From Ralstonia soli (GTDB lineage Bacteria; Pseudomonadota; Gammaproteobacteria; Burkholderiales; Burkholderiaceae), in contig NZ_JAMXHT010000002.1 of the NCBI RefSeq assembly GCF_023955655.1, positions 186,001 through 250,000 of the forward strand: 64,000 nt of DNA, in the 5' to 3' direction. The notes under the pieces are model-generated. The model was not told the DNA's origin. It did not search any database and saw only the letters and a program-made list of their open reading frames with translations. Made by a program: the position numbers and the translations under genes. This document shows, piece after piece, positions 9,033 through 16,980 of the stretch. Within the stretch, counting starts at the first letter, position 1. Each line of letters begins with the position of its first letter.

Positions 9033-9929
9033 ATGCTTGAGATGACAAGGCTCTCCGGCCAGGCAGCCACAGCCCAAGACGTGATCGCTGCGCTTGAGCG
9101 GGATGGCGGGGTGATTGTCGAAGACTTTCTTGCAAGCGAGACCCTCGATGGGCTGCGCAACGATCTGCTCCCGCTCATCGAGCGCCAAGCGGTGGGGCGG
9201 GACAGCTTCTCGGGTAACTGCACCCGGCGCCTGTCGCGCCTTTTCAGCCGGACCCGTCATTGCGCGGCGCTCGCCACGCATCCGCTCTACCTGCCGGTGG
9301 CCGAGCATTTTCTGGGTAAGCCGCGCGAAGTGTGGGTGGGCGACCGACGCGTGACGCTCACTGCGGGCGTGCGGATTGGGGTGACCCAGGCGATCCAGAT
9401 CGGCCCTGGCCAGGCCGCGCAGCCTTTGCATCGCGACGACACCGCCTTCATGTGGCGTCACCCCACCGCCGGCCGGGAAGGGCGCGTGCAGATCATTTGC
9501 GCGGTCTCGGATTTCACTGCGGAGAATGGCGGTACCCTCGTCATTCCGGGCAGCCATCTTTGGGACGACGATCGCAAGCCCGAACTATCGGAAGCGCAGC
9601 CGACCATCATGAAGGCCGGGTCGGCGCTGATCTTTCTCGGCTCGACGTTTCATGCGGGCGGCGCGAATACCACGCAAGGCGAGTACCGGACCGCCGTGGG
9701 CATCGCGCTCGACGCGGCGAACGTGCGCCAGGAAGAAAACATGTACCTGTCGATGACACCCGAAGACGTGGCGAGCTACCCCGAGCAGATCCAGCGGCTG
9801 CTGGGTTGGTCTGCCGGTGACAACCACATGGGCTGGGTCGAGGTGGATGGACAGATGATCGACCCGATCCATCTGCTGGGCGATCTGGACAGCGCAGCGG
9901 TCCGCGGCGTCGGCGCGCGTCGCGATTGA
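9033..9929 (+). CDS. Phytanoyl-CoA dioxygenase family (PhyH) oxygenase
   Basis: A 298-residue Fe(II)/2-oxoglutarate-dependent dioxygenase of the PhyH family, which hydroxylates aliphatic carbons. The iron ligands are visible as His133 and Asp135 (PLHRDDTAFMW) and His207 (GSTFHAGGANTT); Arg219 (EYRTAVGIAL) is placed to bind 2-oxoglutarate. The ATG at 9033 is preferred, with AAGGTGAG about seven bases upstream; a GTG at 9021 is an alternative. It is a single-gene unit directly behind element copy A and convergent with the next gene. A second PhyH protein at 31.5 kb carries the same element. The substrate is not known. Confidence 0.88.
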   Translation: MLEMTRLSGQAATAQDVIAALERDGGVIVEDFLASETLDGLRNDLLPLIERQAVGRDSFSGNCTRRLSRLFSRTRHCAALATHPLYLPVAEHFLGKPREVWVGDRRVTLTAGVRIGVTQAIQIGPGQAAQPLHRDDTAFMWRHPTAGREGRVQIICAVSDFTAENGGTLVIPGSHLWDDDRKPELSEAQPTIMKAGSALIFLGSTFHAGGANTTQGEYRTAVGIALDAANVRQEENMYLSMTPEDVASYPEQIQRLLGWSAGDNHMGWVEVDGQMIDPIHLLGDLDSAAVRGVGARRD

Positions 9930-9934
9930 TCTCC

Positions 9935-9965
9935 GGCGCGCGTACCGGCAAAAGCGGCGCGCGCC
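9935..9965. terminator. GC-rich hairpin between convergent genes
   Basis: GGCGCGCG (9935-9942) pairs perfectly with CGCGCGCC (9958-9965). It lies between the PhyH stop on the plus strand and the small membrane protein stop on the minus strand. There is no T-run on either side, so it would be a bidirectional, atypical terminator or a simple pause hairpin. Confidence 0.4.
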
Positions 9966-9968
9966 AAT

Positions 9969-10241
9969 TCAGCGCGTGCGGCGCGCCGCATCCGCCAGCG
10001 GCTTCCAGTGCAGGAACCCGAACAGCAGGGTCAGCAGGACGCTATCGAACAGCGGGCCCTTGTGCAGGGCCACCTTCTTGAAGCAGAAGACCACCTCCAG
10101 CGCATGTACCGCCAGCAACACCGCCGCCACACTGCGTACCCAGTGGGTGACGTTCGTGTCTAGCGGCAGTGCCGTCAGGTCGCTGCCGATGGCGATGCCG
10201 TACACCACAAGCAGCAGCAACTTGTTGGGAAGGTAGAACAC
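9969..10241 (-). CDS. Small membrane protein, DUF1145-like
   Basis: A 90-residue protein with hydrophobic segments near 4-22, 30-50 and 62-78, beginning FYLPNKLLLLVVYGIAIG and containing LLAVHALEVVFCFKK and LTLLFGFLHWKPLADAARR. This resembles the DUF1145 (YhhL-like) inner-membrane family; the function is unknown. A GTG at 10241 with AGAGG upstream is taken as start; the longer open frame adds an arginine-rich stretch that overlaps the upstream gene and looks non-coding. It is the last gene of the minus-strand catabolic series, 46 bp after the acyl-CoA ligase. Confidence 0.65.
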   Translation of the reverse strand: MFYLPNKLLLLVVYGIAIGSDLTALPLDTNVTHWVRSVAAVLLAVHALEVVFCFKKVALHKGPLFDSVLLTLLFGFLHWKPLADAARRTR

Positions 10242-10287
10242 GTTGGATTGCCTCTGGAAATGGGAGGGTGTTGATTGGCCCGCCGGC

Positions 10288-11970
10288 TCAGCGCGCCGCC
10301 TTCGCGGCTTCCTGATCCTGAAGCAGACGCCACATGATCTTGCCGGTGCCCGACTTCGGCAGCGATTCGACAAACTCAACGATGCGCGGTGCCTTGTACG
10401 CAGCCATGTTCTCGCGCGCCCAGGTGATGATGTCGTCCTCGGTCACGGTTCCCGCGTGTCTTGCGTTACGCACAACGAATGCCTTCACCGTTTCGCCCCG
10501 GTGGGCGTCTCGCGCCGCAATCACACAGACTTCCTGAATCGCGGGGTGGTAATACATCATGGTCTCGACCTCCGCCGGCCACACTTTGTAGCCCGACGCG
10601 TTGATCATCCGCTTCAGGCGGTCGGCCATGAAGAAGTAGCCGTCCTCGTCCTTTCTTGCCAGATCGCCGGTGCGCAGGAAGCGCTTGCCATCGATCTCGA
10701 TGAAAGCGTCGTGCGTTGCCTGGGGATTGCGCCAGTACCCTTGCATCAGTTGCGGGCCGTGCGTCACGATCTCGCCAGTCTGGCCGACCGGCATTTCAAC
10801 AAGCGTCTCCGGATCAACGATCCGGGCGTCGACGTCGAACATGGGAATGCCGAGGCAACTCGACTTCGGCCGTTGCGGCGGGTTGATGTGCGTCGGGGCG
10901 ATGGTCTCCGACAAGCCGTAGCCTTCGATGTACTCGATGCCGGTCTTGTCCTGCAGCTTCCGTGCGACGGCGTCGGGCATCGCGGCGCCGCCACCGGCCA
11001 TGACGCGCAGGCTCGACAGATCGTAGTCGTCGAGCTGCGGGTTCGAGAGGAAATCGACGGCCATGGTCGAAATCGACCACCACTCCGTGACACGATGCTG
11101 CCCGATCGCGCGCGCGGCGGCGTCGCGGTCCCAGCGCGGTAGTACCACGACGGTTGCCCCGCTGAAGAGCGGCGCGTTCAGTCCGGTCTGCATGCCCGTC
11201 ACATGGAACAGCGGCAAGACGGACAGCATGATCGAGTCCTGTCTGCCGCCAAACCAATTGACCAATCCGACCGCCGTGCACATCACGCTGCGATGCGTGT
11301 GCATGCAGCCCTTCGGCTTGCCGGTCGTGCCGGAGGTGTACGGCATCACGCACAGGTCATCGGGGCCTGCGGTCAACGGGCCCGGCTCCAGGCGCGCGTC
11401 GAGCACGTCGGCCCAGTGTGCGATGCCATTGTTGCCTCCGTTGTCGACACGGCGCGGCGCACCGACAAATGCCGGCGGCGTAATGCATGACGGTCGCTTC
11501 AGGTAATCGCTGTAGGTCGCGACGATGACGTGCGCGAGCTGTCCATCGGCTTCGCCGGCGAGTGGCGCGATACGTTCGTACAGATCCTGTGCGACGAACG
11601 CGGTGCGTGCGCCGCTGTCTTCCACGTAGTGGCGCAGCTCGTCCGTCATGTTCATCGGATTGATGGGCACGACGACCGCATTGGCGCGCAGGATGCCGTA
11701 GTAGGCGATCATCCATTGCGGGCTGTTCTGCATGTAGAGCAGGACGCGATCGCCCGCCTTCACACCGCAGCATTGCTGCAGATAGCCGGCGACACGTTCG
11801 GTCTCGTCCTTGAATTCAGCGAACGTGACGGGCGTGTCATAGAAGACGATGAACGGCTTGTCGGGGTACCGGGCCGCCGACACCTCCGCGTTGTAGTACA
11901 GATTTGTCGCCGGCAACGTCAGATGCGTGGGCAGGTGTGCGGGCCAGTAGGGGGAATGTTCCTGGGTCAT
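10288..11970 (-). CDS. Acyl-CoA synthetase (AMP-forming, fatty-acid type)
   Basis: A 560-residue acyl-activating enzyme that makes acyl-CoA from a carboxylic acid, ATP and CoA. The P-loop-like motif is PYTSGTTGKPKGCMHTH. The middle motif IEGYGLSETIAPTHINPPQ, the hinge region FLRTGDLARKDEDGYFFMAD and RLKRMINASGYKVWPAEVE, and the C-terminal catalytic Lys context LPKSGTGKIMWRLL are all intact. The family is medium- to long-chain fatty-acid CoA ligase. It sits downstream of monooxygenase, hydrolase, ALDH and GMC genes, so it probably activates the acid they produce for beta-oxidation. Confidence 0.9.
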   Translation of the reverse strand: MTQEHSPYWPAHLPTHLTLPATNLYYNAEVSAARYPDKPFIVFYDTPVTFAEFKDETERVAGYLQQCCGVKAGDRVLLYMQNSPQWMIAYYGILRANAVVVPINPMNMTDELRHYVEDSGARTAFVAQDLYERIAPLAGEADGQLAHVIVATYSDYLKRPSCITPPAFVGAPRRVDNGGNNGIAHWADVLDARLEPGPLTAGPDDLCVMPYTSGTTGKPKGCMHTHRSVMCTAVGLVNWFGGRQDSIMLSVLPLFHVTGMQTGLNAPLFSGATVVVLPRWDRDAAARAIGQHRVTEWWSISTMAVDFLSNPQLDDYDLSSLRVMAGGGAAMPDAVARKLQDKTGIEYIEGYGLSETIAPTHINPPQRPKSSCLGIPMFDVDARIVDPETLVEMPVGQTGEIVTHGPQLMQGYWRNPQATHDAFIEIDGKRFLRTGDLARKDEDGYFFMADRLKRMINASGYKVWPAEVETMMYYHPAIQEVCVIAARDAHRGETVKAFVVRNARHAGTVTEDDIITWARENMAAYKAPRIVEFVESLPKSGTGKIMWRLLQDQEAAKAAR

Positions 11971-12020
11971 GTCTCGACTTCAAAATCGGTATGAATGATC
12001 GGTAACGCGATAGGCGCGCC

Positions 12021-12746
12021 TTATCCCGCAAGGCTTGGGCTCGACAGGGCGCGTGCTGGCGCACGGCGCAGCAACTGCCACCCGAACAGCAGCATCCAGA
12101 GCGGCAGAGCGAGAACGACGACTGTCTCGCACGCACTCGCGAGCGCATTGAGGCCCGGGAAGAAGCCGAACATGAAGAACAGGCCGAAGAACCAACCCAC
12201 GATTCTCAAGAGGATCGTCCCGCCAAAGCCCGCTGCCTTGAGCAGCCGGGCCGCAATCGGCGTCCAGAAGAACACGGAAGGCCCTTCAACCCACCACAGA
12301 CCGTACTGCGTCGCATGGGCGATGGCCGACCAGACGGTCGCCGCAGCGACCTTCGTGGTCTCGTCCCCTCCTGCATAGATCTGCGCGAGCGGATGGAGGG
12401 TCGCCATCTGGAGCACTGCGCCGGTGATGCCGGAGATGACATAGAGCCCAACGGCGAGCGTCACCATGTTGCCGAGCGCACCTAGCTCATCACGGAAGGT
12501 ATGCAGGAAGTAGCCGCCGATGACGATGAACGGCAGATAGAAACCGAAGACATCGGCAAGCATCCACCAGCGGAACAGGTCGCGCGTTTCCGTGGGCAGC
12601 CCCAGCATCGAGGGGCCGTGAAACACCATCTCCATGTCCGAGCCGGCCACGGACAGCGACAAGCCGACGGTGGCATAAGCGACCAGACCGCCGATGATGG
12701 AGGTCCAGGCCGTGAAGCGTAAAGCGTTGTTCGATTGCGTGTTCAT
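12021..12746 (-). CDS. Uncharacterised six-TM membrane protein
   Basis: A 241-residue inner-membrane protein with about six hydrophobic helices: FTAWTSIIGGLVAYATVGLS, LADVFGFYLPFIVIGGYFL, MVTLAVGLYVISGITGAVLQ, a middle segment near VWSAIAHATQYGLWW, ILLRIVGWFFGLFFMFGFFP and TVVVLALPLWMLLFGWQLL. The family is not firmly recognised; it may be DUF4386-like. The start at 12746 (MNTQSNN) is chosen over 12833, whose extra residues are arginine/proline-rich and overlap the GMC gene. It lies between the GMC dehydrogenase and acyl-CoA ligase genes on the same strand, so it probably serves the same pathway, for example in transport or membrane anchoring. Confidence 0.7.
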   Translation of the reverse strand: MNTQSNNALRFTAWTSIIGGLVAYATVGLSLSVAGSDMEMVFHGPSMLGLPTETRDLFRWWMLADVFGFYLPFIVIGGYFLHTFRDELGALGNMVTLAVGLYVISGITGAVLQMATLHPLAQIYAGGDETTKVAAATVWSAIAHATQYGLWWVEGPSVFFWTPIAARLLKAAGFGGTILLRIVGWFFGLFFMFGFFPGLNALASACETVVVLALPLWMLLFGWQLLRRAPARALSSPSLAG

Positions 12747-12768
12747 CGTTCTCAAGGCATGCGGGTTG

Positions 12769-14427
12769 TCAGGTGGCCGCAGTTGCATGCGCGTTGGCCG
12801 CTTCGGCCTGTGCGCGAACCTGGGGCGTGACACGGCTGACGCCGCGAATCAGATCGACGGCTTTCTCGCCGATCATGATGGTGGGCGCGTTGGTGTTGCC
12901 GCCGATCAGTGTCGGCATGATCGACGCATCGACAATCCGCAGCCCCTCCAGGCCGTGCACGCGCAGTTGCGCATCGACCACAGCCATGTCGTCCTGGCCC
13001 ATGCGGCAGGTACCGACGGGGTGGTAGACGGTATCGGTGCGTTGCCGCAGCGTTGCGCGGATGTCGTCGTCGGTCTTCACGTGCGACGTGAAGAGGTCGC
13101 GCTTGGCCCATTTGGCGAGGGCGGGTGTCTGCATGAGACCACGCGTGATCTTGAAGCCGGCCACCATGTCCTCCACATCGCGCGGATCGGCGAAGAAGGC
13201 CGGGTCGATCACCGGTGCGGCGAGCGGATCGTTGCTGCGCAGCGTGACCGTACCGCGGCTGCGCGGGCGCAGCAGACACACGTGGCAGGAGAACCCGTGG
13301 CCCAGATGCATGCGGCGTGCGTGGTTGTCGACCAGCGCCACCACGAAATGCAACTGGATGTCGGGCGCCTCAAGATCAGGGCGCGTCTTCAGGAAGCCGC
13401 CACCTTCAGCAAAGTTCGTCGTCAACATGCCGCGCCGCTCGCTTCGGAAGCGCAGGATTTCGCTCAGCATGCGCACGCTGCCGCGCAGCGAGACGCCCAG
13501 CGTGTCGAGACTGCTTGTGCTGTAGCCGAAGACGAAGTCGGGGTGGTCCTGCAGATTGCGGCCCACGCCGGGCAGATGCTGCACGGTCTGGATGCCGACG
13601 CTTGCGAGCTCTTGCGCCGGGCCGACGCCCGACAACATCAGTAACTGCGGCGTCTGCAACGCGCCGGCGGCCAGCACGACTTCACGGCGCACACGCAGCG
13701 TGCGTACCGTGCCGTTCTGCAGCACCTCCACGCCCACGGCGCGCTTGCCTTCGAACAGGATGCGCCGGACCTGCGCGTGGGTTTCCACGGTGAGGTTGGC
13801 TCGTTGGCCGATGTGCGGGTGCAGGTACCCTCGCGCCGCGCTCCAGCGTTCGCCCTGCTTTTGCGTGACCTGGTAGATGCCGATCCCTTCCTGCTGCGCG
13901 CCGTTGAAATCGTCCGTGATCGGCAGGCCGGCCTGGCGGGCGGCTTCCAGATAGCGCGCCTGGAACGGGTTGTCGGTGCGCAAATCGCTGACATTGAGCG
14001 GGCCGTTGCGGCCGTGCCAGGCGTTGTCAAAGCGCTCGTTGTGCTCAGACAAACGGAAGTAGGGCAGCACATCGTCATACGACCAACCGCTGTTGCCGAG
14101 CGATGCCCAGTGGTCGTAGTCGCTGCGGTGGCCGCGAATGTAGACCATCGCGTTGATGGCGGAGGAGCCGCCCAGCGCCTTGCCGCGCGGCTGGTAGCCA
14201 ACGCGGCCGTTCAGCCCTGCTTGCGGCACGGTATCGAACGCCCAGTTGTTGAGCTTGGTCGGCATCATGGCGACCGCGCCCGCCGGCACCTTTACGACCA
14301 TGCTGTCGCCACGGCCGCCCGCCTCCAGCACGCAGACCGAGACGTTCGGATCTTCGGACAGACGGCCCGCAACCACGGAGCCGCCGGAGCCGCCACCAAC
14401 GATGATGTAATCGAACTGTTGACTCAT
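12769..14427 (-). CDS. GMC-family alcohol dehydrogenase (FAD)
   Basis: A 552-residue flavoprotein of the glucose-methanol-choline family, like AlkJ/choline dehydrogenase. The N-terminal FAD motif is YIIVGGGSGGSVVAGRLSED. GMC signature 1 appears as RGKALGGSSAINAMVYIRGH and signature 2 as AAGALQTPQLLMLSGVGPAQ; the C-terminal active site is TVYHPVGTCRMGQ with NTNAPTIMIGEKAVDLI. It probably oxidises an aliphatic alcohol to aldehyde, passing electrons to quinone. The start at 14427 (MSQQFDY) has GAGAGAA upstream; the ALDH stop lies 28 bp before it. Together they form an alcohol-to-acid oxidation pair. Confidence 0.9.
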   Translation of the reverse strand: MSQQFDYIIVGGGSGGSVVAGRLSEDPNVSVCVLEAGGRGDSMVVKVPAGAVAMMPTKLNNWAFDTVPQAGLNGRVGYQPRGKALGGSSAINAMVYIRGHRSDYDHWASLGNSGWSYDDVLPYFRLSEHNERFDNAWHGRNGPLNVSDLRTDNPFQARYLEAARQAGLPITDDFNGAQQEGIGIYQVTQKQGERWSAARGYLHPHIGQRANLTVETHAQVRRILFEGKRAVGVEVLQNGTVRTLRVRREVVLAAGALQTPQLLMLSGVGPAQELASVGIQTVQHLPGVGRNLQDHPDFVFGYSTSSLDTLGVSLRGSVRMLSEILRFRSERRGMLTTNFAEGGGFLKTRPDLEAPDIQLHFVVALVDNHARRMHLGHGFSCHVCLLRPRSRGTVTLRSNDPLAAPVIDPAFFADPRDVEDMVAGFKITRGLMQTPALAKWAKRDLFTSHVKTDDDIRATLRQRTDTVYHPVGTCRMGQDDMAVVDAQLRVHGLEGLRIVDASIMPTLIGGNTNAPTIMIGEKAVDLIRGVSRVTPQVRAQAEAANAHATAAT

Positions 14428-14455
14428 GATGTTTCTCTCGACAAGCAGTTGGCGG

Positions 14456-15877
14456 TCACGCAATGCGTGACAGCACGCGCAGCAACCAGTTGAAGGTGCG
14501 ACCGTAGGGCGGATGAAACAGCCCTGTGCCGTTCAGGCGGGCCTGGTGGAAGATCGGCTTGAGCTTGCTGAAGGTGTCGAAGCCCCATTTGCCGTGGTAA
14601 GCGCCCATGCCGCTCGGGCCCACGCCGCCAAACGGCTGGTCTTCCTGCACCAGATGCCACAGACAGTCGTTGACGGTGACGCCACCCGATACGGTCTCTT
14701 GCAGCGCGCGATGGCAGCGCGATGCTTCGTCGCCAAACCAGTACAGCGCGAGCGGGCGGGCGTTGCGCTGGATGTACGCCAGCGCGTCATCGAAGTTCGC
14801 GTATTCGACGATCGGCAGTATGGGCCCGAAGATTTCTTCGCGCATGAGCCGTGTGTCGGCTGGCGCGCCAATCACGAGCGTGGGCGGAAACTTGCGGGAC
14901 GCCGCGTTGAACGGCTCGCCCGCCGGGTTGACTTCGACCACGCGCGCGCCCGCTGCACGCGCTTCGCTGACCATCTCGGCCAGGCGCGCGCGATGGCGTT
15001 CACTGATGACGGCCGAGTAGTCCGGGTTGGAGACCAGTCGCGGATAGAGCTTCGCGATGGCCTGCACCAGATGCGAGGCGGTCTTCTCGGCGGTGCCGGC
15101 CGGGACCAGCAGATAGTCGGGCGCGACGCAGGTCTGTCCCGCATTCAGTAGCTTGCCGAACGCGATGCGCTGCGCCGCGACGGCCACATTGCACGACGCG
15201 TCGAGAATCGCCGGCGATTTGCCGCCGAGTTCCAGCGTGACCGGCGTCAGGTTGGCCGCGGCTGCTTGTGCCACCTGGTACCCCACCTGCGTCGACCCGG
15301 TGAAGAACAGATGATCGAACGGCAGGCTGGCAAAGGCCCTGCCGAGTTCGATATCGCCGACCGCGACATCGAGTTCGTCCGGGTTGAACATCTCGCGCGC
15401 CATCGAGGCGAGCAGATCGGACAGCCGGGGCGTGAGCTCCGACGGCTTGATCAAGACCCGGTTGCCGGCCGCAAGTGCAGCCAGCGCCGGCGCCAGCGAA
15501 AGCTGCAACGGATAGTTCCACGGAGAGATGATCCCCACCACGCCCAACGGCTGCGGCATGAGGCGGTTATGGCCGGGACGGAAATGCAGTGCGGTCGGCA
15601 CGCGGCGCGTGCGCATCCATTGCTTCAGATGCCGGCGCGCATGCCGGATGCCCGCGCGCACGATAAACACTTCAGTCAGGCGCGTTTCATGCACCGAGCG
15701 GCCCTGAAAATCGGCGTCGATGGCGCGCACGATGTCCGTCTCGTGCGTATCGATCCAGGCCGCCAGCCGGTCGAGGCGGGACAGCCGGGTCGCTAGCGTC
15801 GGGTAGGGGTCCAACGCAAACGCATGGCGCTGGCGTTCAAAGCTGGCGACAAGCTCGGTCGGGGAGCCTTGCAGCAT
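14456..15877 (-). CDS. Aldehyde dehydrogenase, coniferyl-aldehyde-dehydrogenase type
   Basis: A 473-residue NAD(P)-dependent aldehyde dehydrogenase. Visible motifs are IISPWNYPLQLSLAPALAAL, FTGSTQVGYQVA, the general base in VTLELGGKSPAI, the nucleophile Cys in NAGQTCVAPDYLL, REEIFGPILPIVEY and the C-terminal QEDQPFGGVGPSGMGAYHGK. The short length and HFRPGHNRLMPQPLG context place it near coniferyl aldehyde or long-chain aldehyde dehydrogenases (class III type) rather than betaine aldehyde types. The C-terminus has a hydrophobic tail (FNWLLRVLSRIA). It is adjacent to the GMC gene and likely oxidises that product to a fatty acid. Confidence 0.9.
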   Translation of the reverse strand: MLQGSPTELVASFERQRHAFALDPYPTLATRLSRLDRLAAWIDTHETDIVRAIDADFQGRSVHETRLTEVFIVRAGIRHARRHLKQWMRTRRVPTALHFRPGHNRLMPQPLGVVGIISPWNYPLQLSLAPALAALAAGNRVLIKPSELTPRLSDLLASMAREMFNPDELDVAVGDIELGRAFASLPFDHLFFTGSTQVGYQVAQAAAANLTPVTLELGGKSPAILDASCNVAVAAQRIAFGKLLNAGQTCVAPDYLLVPAGTAEKTASHLVQAIAKLYPRLVSNPDYSAVISERHRARLAEMVSEARAAGARVVEVNPAGEPFNAASRKFPPTLVIGAPADTRLMREEIFGPILPIVEYANFDDALAYIQRNARPLALYWFGDEASRCHRALQETVSGGVTVNDCLWHLVQEDQPFGGVGPSGMGAYHGKWGFDTFSKLKPIFHQARLNGTGLFHPPYGRTFNWLLRVLSRIA

Positions 15878-15922
15878 GGTGTCTCCTATGGACGAGCGTC
15901 GTGTATCGCGCGCTCGGTTTTG

Positions 15923-15948
15923 ACGCCGTTGCGGAACGGCGTGTTTTT
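15923..15948 (+). terminator. Hairpin with T-run (plus orientation)
   Basis: ACGCCGTT (15923-15930) and AACGGCGT (15935-15942) form a perfect eight-base stem with loop GCGG, followed by GTTTTTG. It has the form of an intrinsic terminator for plus-strand transcription, although both neighbouring genes are on the minus strand. It lies in the 144-bp gap between hydrolase and ALDH genes and may stop antisense transcripts. A separate ten-base inverted repeat (GGCCTGCAGC at 15964-15973 and GCTGCAGGCC at 15998-16007) lies next to it. Confidence 0.5.
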
Positions 15949-16021
15949 GTTGTGTTCATGCATGGCCTGCAGCTCGGCGTGGCCGCCGATCCTTGTCGCT
16001 GCAGGCCAAAAAAAATGCAGA

Positions 16022-16978
16022 TCAGGCGGAATGCCTGCCGACGCTTGCAAGCTCCGCTGTCGGGCGTGCTGCGTTGCGTCTCGCATGCCCGTCGATCAGG
16101 TTGATCAGCAGCGGCACGACGCCATCGGGGATGTCGTGGCCCATGCCGCGGATGGTGACCATCTCTGCGCCGGGAATGGCGGCAGCGGTTGCGGTACCGC
16201 CGCTGGGCGATACCATCAGGTCCCGATCGCCGTGCACCACCAGCGTTGGTACCTGGATCCGCTGGATTGCCGCTGTTCTGTCTCCGGACTTGATGATCGC
16301 GCCAATCTGGCGGGCCATGCCTTCGTGATCGCGCGCCTGCTGGCCTCTGTCCCACGCATCGGCGGCGTAGGCGCGTCGCGCTGCGTCATTCACGGGATAC
16401 GTCTGCGTGCCGATGTGGGCCATGATCTGGCTGTAGCGCTGGACGGCTTCGTCACGCGTGCGCGCGGGCGGCTTGGTCAGCATCGACATGCTGGACATGG
16501 CCGGCTGGCCGACCTTCCTGGAACCTGTAGTGGAGAAGATCGACGTGAGCGACAGCGTGCGCTGCGGATGGGTGCCAGCAATGATCTGCCCGATCATGCC
16601 GCCCATGGACATGCCCACGACGTGCGCGCGTGGCACACGCAGATGGTCGAGTAGGCCCACCGTGTCGGCAGCCATGTCTTCGAGGTCGTAGGCAGAGGGA
16701 ATGGGCCGTCGCAGAATCTGCCGGAGCAGCCCCGGCGGTTCCTGCGGAATGCGCGACGAGCGGCCCACGTCGCGGTTGTCGAAAACGATGACGCGAAAGC
16801 CGCATCGCACCAGGCCGTCGATCAGGCTGGCTGGCCACGATGTCAATTGCAGGCTCAGGCCCGCAATCAGCAGCAGGGGTTCTCCGCTCTCGGGGCCGTA
16901 CGTGCGGTAGCACAGGCGCACGCCGCTCGGCACATCGCAGAAGGCATCGCGCACTTCATCCATTGCATGGATCGACAT
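16022..16978 (-). CDS. Alpha/beta hydrolase (probable esterase)
   Basis: A 318-residue alpha/beta-hydrolase. The nucleophile elbow is HVVGMSMGGMIGQI (Ser124), with oxyanion region LLLIAGLSLQLTSW, acid Asp in TLVVHGDRDLMVS and His in IRGMGHDIPDGV, a complete triad. It starts at 16978, only two bases after the stop of the Baeyer-Villiger-type monooxygenase, so the pair is co-translated. In known pairs such as MekA-MekB of Pseudomonas, the monooxygenase turns a ketone into an ester and the hydrolase splits it. The same order suggests that role here. The 55 residues encoded upstream in frame look non-coding. Confidence 0.85.
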   Translation of the reverse strand: MSIHAMDEVRDAFCDVPSGVRLCYRTYGPESGEPLLLIAGLSLQLTSWPASLIDGLVRCGFRVIVFDNRDVGRSSRIPQEPPGLLRQILRRPIPSAYDLEDMAADTVGLLDHLRVPRAHVVGMSMGGMIGQIIAGTHPQRTLSLTSIFSTTGSRKVGQPAMSSMSMLTKPPARTRDEAVQRYSQIMAHIGTQTYPVNDAARRAYAADAWDRGQQARDHEGMARQIGAIIKSGDRTAAIQRIQVPTLVVHGDRDLMVSPSGGTATAAAIPGAEMVTIRGMGHDIPDGVVPLLINLIDGHARRNAARPTAELASVGRHSA

Positions 16979-16980
16979 GA

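Noticed and set aside
15964-16015. Terminator for the hydrolase gene formed by the ten-base inverted repeat near 15.98 kb
   Set aside because: On the minus strand the T-run precedes the hairpin instead of following it, so it does not fit intrinsic termination of that gene.
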